Assembly (NCBI GenBank): GCA_021014945.1
Contig: MU266328.1
Coordinates: 1-64,000, forward strand
DNA: 64,000 nt
Reading direction: 5' to 3'
Source of the DNA: Leucogyrophana mollusca
Taxonomy: Eukaryota > Basidiomycota > Agaricomycetes > Boletales
Made by a program: the position numbers and the translations under genes
The notes under the pieces: model-generated
Seen by the model: the letters and a program-made list of their open reading frames with translations, nothing else
Database searches by the model: none
Told to the model about the DNA's origin: nothing
Part shown: one piece after another, positions 58,601 to 64,000 of the stretch
Position numbering within the stretch: position 1 is the stretch's first letter
How the letters are laid out: every line of letters starts with the position of its first letter

Positions 58601-59808
58601 AATGTCGTTCTTCAGACGCCGGGCATCTAAGAGAGACGAGCAGCGGTTGATACTCCGCAGGAACGACTCGAATTGACGGATATCAGTGCGGAGAGTTATC
58701 GTCTCTGCTGGGCCATTCGTCGAAGCCAGACGAGGGTGACGACGGGGTGATTGAGCCTCCAAGACATTTCTCACTTTCGAAATAAGCTTCCTAACGCAAT
58801 ATCAACTGATCCAGTTTTATATAGTGACCGACACACATACTGTTGGTGAATCGCTGCACCAGCCTGACATGATAGGCATTAACAATGGATTTCCCGTAGA
58901 CAAGCACTGGAACATACCACTTGCTCGATGGTACGATTCCAAAAGTCGGGATCCGCAACCATATCCATGATCGGATACAGCACAGAACATGCAACAATCT
59001 CTCGGACAACGATTTTCAAAGCCTTGCTCTGTGACTCCTTCTCGGGTAGAATGTATGGGAGTATTCTATCCACAACTCCTCTCAGGTGCATCTCTTCGTT
59101 GGGCTTTGTAAACGTAGACGAGAGATTCTCAACAGCAGGATGGAGCTTCCCGCCGCCTTTTCCAGCGTATCTACTGGCCAAAAGCATGTCAAGCTCCTCC
59201 GACTGTGTGAGGCGACGCTCCAGACCCGCTCCCCGAAGCGCGACTTCTGACTGACGAAATTGCTCTATGTGAGCAGTGACCTTGGGTAAGATACGTTTAA
59301 CGAGGAGGGATGATACATCAATGGATTCCGTCCTTCGCAATAGCTGTTCGATCGAATCTCGCAAGACCGACGATACGGCCATAGGAAAGGTTGGGGAGGT
59401 CGAGATGTCTTTGTACCACGACAGTACGAAGTCGCGTACAACAAATATCATGATATCGTTCACGGCGGAGGAGACCACAGGCAGTTCGGGACATATTGGT
59501 GGCAGGGACTGGGGCAATTTCTGGGACCATTGAGAGCGTGTTACCACGGCTTGCCATGCGGCGGGCGTGGAGAAAGCAAGAGGCCGAGCAGCACGAGAGA
59601 GCTCGTTGCTAGTGTGATTTTGCCTAGCATCCAAGATATATCCCAGAGCAATGTGAGAGATGAAGCATGCAATGACGACCAGCAGGAGTATAAAAGGGGA
59701 GATGAGCAGGAGGGTCACCGGGGAAGACAGCACACGATTGACGACAGGTATGACAACAGCGATGGACGCGACCGCGAGTACCGATCGCGTACTGAACAAT
59801 GGATGCAT
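55683..59808 (-). CDS. Mdm1-like protein (TM-PXA-RGS-PX-nexin C), organelle contact tether
   Basis: This is a multi-exon gene of roughly 1,200 residues. Exon 1 begins MHPLFSTRSVLAVASIAVV with two hydrophobic hairpin helices. The PXA domain follows (QAVVTRSQWSQKL, LLRRTESIDVSSLLV, ASRYAGKGGGKLHPAV). The exon NHEKEDWINGEKTEDIVAF continues into FLDRLYTAKRTAEQRIVVLGG. The RGS-like domain includes VTLRDVLRNPASLSYLMEF. The PX domain has SGWVVARRYNEFLNMHNKL and DFPGKRLV. The nexin C block ends IGRSNARRGARRIFAVLQN and VVAALFPEPPS. The order matches yeast Mdm1 and animal SNX13/14/25. Such proteins anchor in the ER and bridge to vacuole, lipid droplet or endosome through PX-phosphoinositide binding. 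The terminal exons near 55870 and 55735 were found by frame continuity. Confidence 0.93.
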
Positions 59809-60245
59809 GTCGTATGGCAGCGTTTGGGTACCGCGGTCGGTGGGGGTTTCGTATCAGGTCATGGGCGGTCCTGAAGTTGGTGAGGCCGGCCACCAAGCCC
59901 AAGCTTTCAGACGTGGGAATAATAATGGTGGCCTTTATTCATGTTTTTATAATTGATAAAAGCGATAATCCGTTCATCTCCAAACCTTTATGTACAGTAC
60001 CCAGCTCAAAGTGACGACCAGAAACACACGCATTGGCGGCTGAAAGCTGGCTGTGTGTTTCAAGCCAAATTCAAATGCCAATACGTGTGCTTCCATCCTG
60101 TGCAATGAAAAGGCCAGGCTGGCCAACTGGTAGGAGGCTTTACTAATGCTGCATAATATTAAATGTCAAATGCCTCCGAGTTCCGTCAAGGTTGTGCAAG
60201 CCTTTTCCTAAACCTTTCCGCATCCCTCGGGACTTCGTTCACTCT

Positions 60246-61798
60246 ATGGCTTCATCCAGCAAGAACCAGCCACTGTCCACTGCAGAGGGTTTTATCTGTG
60301 GAGGGCTGGCAGCATCAATTGCTGTTCGTTGACCTACCTTCCTCGGTGCTCCGTTGCTTATACTGAAAAAACGTATGTCAGGTGACTGTATCCAATCCCG
60401 CAGAAGTCGCGAAGACCCGGATGCAGCTACAAGGAGAATTAGCTAAAGGAGGGGGCCAGAAAGTATACAAGAACGCTCTCGACGTCTTGGCTAAAACTTG
60501 GAGGAACGAGGGCATCCGTGGCTTGCAGAGAGGTCTCGGTCCAGCCGTGCGTTTTCATTTCCTGCCTCGACCACAGTCCACTGACCAATAAGCAGTATAT
60601 GTACCAGGCATGTCATCCATACGCACCGTGGACCGTTCGCCAATGCTAAAATTTCTTGTAGATTCTGATGAATGGCTCACGTTTAGGTATACCAGCCACT
60701 CAGTCATAAGGATTGAACATACCCTGATTTTGAAACCCGTCACAGGTTTCTATGAACCTCTTCGACGGACATTAAATCGTTTCATAGGTATATCACCAAC
60801 TGACCAACTACCTCTCACGTCTCTTGCTGCAGGCGCTGCGAGTGGGGCGGTGGGCGGTAAGTCATCCAGTCGTGTGTGCGAGGGTTCAAGTTAACAACAG
60901 AATAACGTAGCATCCATCGGAAACCCGCTGTTTCTCATAAAAGCGCGGATGCAGGTGAGCTAACTGGCCCAGCCGGGTCCTCCGGAGAGCTGACGTCACT
61001 CTCAGGCATACTCCCCTGCTCTTCCAGTTGGCACCCAGCACTATTACAAAAGTTCGTTCCACGCTCTCTCCACGATTTGGAGGGCCGAGAAGTTCCGAGG
61101 AATAATACGTGGTATGGACACTGCTATTCTTCGGACGGCTATGGGGTCGTCTGTGCGTTTTTGCAGAAATTACAAACGTACTGTTGTGGCTAATACGTAT
61201 TTGCCAGGTACAACTACCGACCTACAACTGGACCAAGAATCAATTAGTGACCAACGGTCTATTGCCAGCTAACAATATATGGACGTACTTAGCCAGTAGC
61301 TCTGTTTCTGGTATCTGTGTGGTATGTCGCGACCGTGTCTTCCCTCGTAGCATAGATCCTGACGCATTTGTAGCTCATAGTCATGCAACCAGCTGACACG
61401 GTGAGTCTATATCAAGCGATACGATGCGTGTCATTGGCTGAACTGCCCCCAGACGTTAACTCGAATGTACAATCAACCAACAACGCGTCTATCTAATGGT
61501 CGGCTCTTAGGGACACTGTACAAGAATCCTATCGACTGTCTGTGGAAGACCCTTAAAGCCGAAGGAGTACTTGGCTGGTACAAGGGTGTGTTCTATCACT
61601 GCTATAACCATTAAGCGACGATTTTGAGCACGAGTGCAGGCTCGACGGCGCATTTCCTGCGAATCGCACCTCACACGTGAGTTGCAACGGCTGTGATCAA
61701 AATGATATTCCGACACTTCTTTTGACAGCATCATTACATTGACCATGAACGACATCATTCAAAATCTTTACAAGGACTTCAAGAATAATCGATTGTGA
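60246..61798 (+). CDS. OAC1: Mitochondrial oxaloacetate/sulfate carrier, OAC1-like
   Basis: Twelve exons (60246-60323, 60382-60546, 60596-60607, 60662-60686, 60746-60856, 60911-60954, 61006-61152, 61208-61321, 61374-61400, 61453-61585, 61640-61676, 61729-61798) give 320 residues, typical of the SLC25 family. Three carrier repeats show PxD/E-x-x-R/K signatures. These are SNPAEVAKTRMQLQ (repeat 1), GNPLFLIKARMQ (repeat 2, the Asp replaced by Leu as in OAC1) and QPADTTLTRMYNQ (repeat 3). N-terminal STAEGFICGGLAASIAVTVS and GSSVQLPTYNWTKNQL match OAC1. The role is transport of oxaloacetate, sulfate or isopropylmalate across the inner mitochondrial membrane. Exon 3 is 12 nt and its downstream intron has a GC donor. 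Confidence 0.93.
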
Positions 61799-62046
61799 AC
61801 ACAGGGTGTGGGTAAGTGGACGATGGCGTTAGCCAGCCGTCTGCACCCCACGGCGTCCTTTTTAAATTCTAGATTGTTTTCTGTGACATAGATTACCATG
61901 TGCGGAGGATAACCGTCCGCAGACGTATGTACTTAGGGAGCATGCTAATGGCAACAGCTTTTGACTGTTTGAACTCCTAACGAATAAGGATGATGCATTG
62001 ACATCCCTTAGTGCTACATACAGCGTGACCGTGGCGTAAAAAAAGT

Positions 62047-62131
62047 TGAACCCGACCCGGATTGAACGGATGACCTTATGGATATCCAACTAGAACTGGA
62101 ATCATACGCGCTACCACTGCGCCACGGGTTC
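62047..62131 (-). tRNA. tRNA-Trp (CCA) with a short intron
   Basis: Read on the minus strand, 62131 starts the acceptor GAACCCG, pairing with CGGGTTC at 62054-62048. The D-arm is GCGC-AGTGGTA-GCGC. The anticodon loop begins TTCCAG with anticodon CCA, then an intron of about 13 nt. The T-arm is ATCCG-TTCAATC-CGGGT. A run of T's follows immediately (plus-strand A run at 62039-62044), a pol III terminator. The anticodon stem has one A-C mismatch at its loop end. Confidence 0.85.
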
Positions 62132-62275
62132 CGTGGGTTTTTGGCGTCAAAGTACAACCTATCCCAGCCGCCGTAGTCCATGGATGTTGTGACGCAAGAA
62201 ATATTACCGTCTCATCGAAACACGCTTGGACGAGGAGCCGTAACAACTACATTGGAAACACAGTTTGTGGATTGG

Positions 62276-64000
62276 TTAAATGATTTTCTTCCATCGCGAA
62301 TTTTTTCTAGTGCTCAAGTATACTTCTGAATCCACATCACGACCCATCCACGCGGACTGTTGCGTTGGCATTAGATTGGATATCTTAGGCCAGGGGTCAA
62401 AATATATCTGTCACGACACAAGATGGTGTGTACTGACCAGGAATTTCTGTCCCGGTTCGAATATACCTGCCTCACCACCTTCTGTACTCGACAAACCAAG
62501 GACGTCCCACACTGTCAGCTGCGCTTTACGGTTAGGTGGATGTCTGCGAGTGTATGCATCCCGAACAATGATCACTCGGAAGTCGCGGATGTCACGCGGG
62601 GGACATGTAGCCTAGGGGACGATGTTTAGCGCAATGGTATAATCCTGCCACTAGGAATATACCTGTAATTCTCGTTCGATGTCGTCTCTGGCCGCCTCTT
62701 GTTCCTTCTTTCCTTGTTCTCGAACTTGTCTTGCCAGCCAGCCGGCGCTCGTCGAACTCACGGTCGCCAACACCGCCTTGGCTCGCACAGGGTCGTCCAG
62801 TATATCATCGCAAAGACTATCTATATTATCGGGAGGGGAATCTGGTGGAAGAGAAAAGGGTTGGCCTCGGGAAAGGCAAGTATTTCGTTGACATACCCTC
62901 ATCTTTTGGACAGAACTGAGCACCCGCACGCTGCTCTAGTCTCTCCGCATACCCCGCCAGAAGATTCATGCGTTTCTCAAATTCAGACCAAAGTTTGGAC
63001 GCTTCAGTTTCCCTTTTTAGCTGGATGTTCAAGTGAGGGGGTGCACATCGCAAGACGCGGGACGGTACTTACTCTCCACCGTGCGCTGACTGCTGCTTCA
63101 TCCTTGGCACTTCGAGGCCCCTCCCGTCTCTTTCGCCCATTTTCTCCTTCGACGAATTCGATATAGGCGACGGGAAACACCTAGTCCGACGATAAGTTGA
63201 GCGAGTGGAAAATACCTCCGGTGTTACCTTAATTATCTCTAGGGCCATAACAGCGACCGTCCCACCGTCAGCTGTGAGGCTGTTGAGCGTAGAGATGAAG
63301 GGACCACTCTGAAATCCAAGTTTGGCGTGCCATGGGGCCAAGTGAGAAGAATTTCCCGAAATTGATAGCACATTTGAGTCATAGGCTTCCAGAATCTCCG
63401 ACGGATCCTTGCGCTGAGACTCGAGCTTTGTAGAATGGTATACATCAAGTTCGTCGCCATATTAAAAAGTCTCACCTTGGAACCAGCGACACCAATTTTC
63501 CGGCCTACCCGAATAGTACCATTTCGAACTGCCCTCGCGAGCGGCGCATCAATCTTTGCACGAAGCCTGTACCATCCATCCGTAACTTCAAGTTCTGGAA
63601 ATGGGACGGTCGGAAAACCGTCGTCGTCTACGCCAGCCTCTGACCAGGTGATGTTCGAAATACACAACACCATGGGTGAAGCAGCCGGAGCGTCTCTCGT
63701 AGAGATCAACCGCAATGGCGGCCGTGAAGAACCATTGAGGTCACGCTCGTACCTGCACTAACGTCAGTGCGGGTTCATTTGAAAGCATGTGGTATGACCT
63801 ATAAAGTAGCTGACGGATGACTTCGGGCCAACACCACCTTTTCTTATGAAGATCGGCCTCGCGCTGCGGTTCCAGGGCAGCCATTCCTGCTAGCTTCCAA
63901 AGGATCAGTGGCCAATGGTTCTTGACCCACGCTTCCGTCGCCAGGGAGCAACCCCTCGCATGCAACTCTTCCAAAGCAGTGGCGTGTCCAAGTAACTTGG
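62276..64000 (-). CDS. BRCA2/Brh2-like recombination mediator, 3' part (partial)
   Basis: The gene enters from the right edge and ends at 62276. Exons encode the BRCA2 DNA-binding region in order. The helical domain reads EAWVKNHWPLILWKLAGM and WPEVIRQLLYR (63940-63780). OB1 reads STRDAPAASPMVLCISN, VTDGWYRLRAKIDAPLARA, IRVGRKIGVAG and GNSSHLAPWHAKLGF (63720-63330). A helical arm-like insert follows (KLWSEFEKRMNLLAGYAERL, VREQGKKEQEAARDD). OB2 reads PPRDIRDFRVIIVRDA and AQLTVWDVLGLS, ending MPTQQSAWMG...STRKNSRWKKII. These proteins load Rad51 on single-stranded DNA for homologous recombination in the nucleus. BRC repeats, if present, lie outside the window. The protein stops after OB2, as in fungal Brh2-type proteins that lack a third OB fold. 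tRNA-Trp lies 145 bp downstream. Confidence 0.93.

Noticed and set aside
1..64000. CRISPR array, prophage, operon or secondary-metabolite cluster
   Set aside because: No regularly spaced repeats, phage genes or backbone synthases; genes are spliced and eukaryotic throughout.

Overview
This window is nuclear DNA of a filamentous basidiomycete, most likely an Agaricomycete. Genes are compact and very intron-rich, with introns mostly 49-60 nt ending in YAG. Intergenic gaps of 100-450 bp separate many genes. There is a polyporopepsin-type aspartic protease, a class I myosin with the fungal tail, and a Brh2/BRCA2-like repair gene. The C-terminal exons of the WD40 protein resemble expanded WD40 families of Boletales, but that placement is a weak inference. 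I re-derived exon boundaries by hand from splice consensus, reading-frame continuity and family motifs. For most genes the exon lengths sum to a whole open frame.

Layout. The left 9.6 kb is the accessory, decaying part. It holds a fragment of a CACTA/Tnp2-type transposon protein, a cytochrome P450 relic, an intact WD40 gene with duplicated C-terminal exons, a diverged 80-bp direct repeat, and a frameshifted relic of an L-arabinokinase-like glycosyltransferase. From 9.6 to 23.3 kb there is a Rossmann-fold (NmrA/SDR-like) protein, an SRO7/tomosyn (LLGL) exocytosis regulator, a 1,612-residue coiled-coil protein, a D-amino-acid oxidase and an unknown Ser-rich protein. From 23.3 to 35 kb two gene-poor stretches flank a DUF89/ARMT1 metal-dependent phosphatase; then come a secreted aspartic protease and a RING-H2 E3 ligase of the RNF115/126 type. 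From 35 to 46 kb there is a full ABCC transporter, a single-pass membrane protein, an 81-residue membrane protein, riboflavin synthase and a conserved fungal coiled-coil protein. From 46 to 64 kb the density is highest: myosin I, its UNC-45/She4-type chaperone, TRM6, an Mdm1-like PXA-RGS-PX protein, the mitochondrial oxaloacetate carrier OAC1, a tRNA-Trp with intron, and the 3' part of a BRCA2-like gene running off the right edge.

Connections. Myosin I and the UNC-45 chaperone of myosin motors are direct neighbours on one strand. Myosin I, SRO7/tomosyn and Mdm1 are all polarity, membrane-traffic or contact-site factors, but only the myosin/chaperone pair is adjacent. I found no operon-like system, CRISPR array, virus or secondary-metabolite cluster. 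The most unusual signals are in gene architecture: at least five GC-AG introns, several 51-54 nt introns that are frame-neutral and stop-free, a 12-nt micro-exon, a coding exon that is only ATG, and tandem phase-0 exons.
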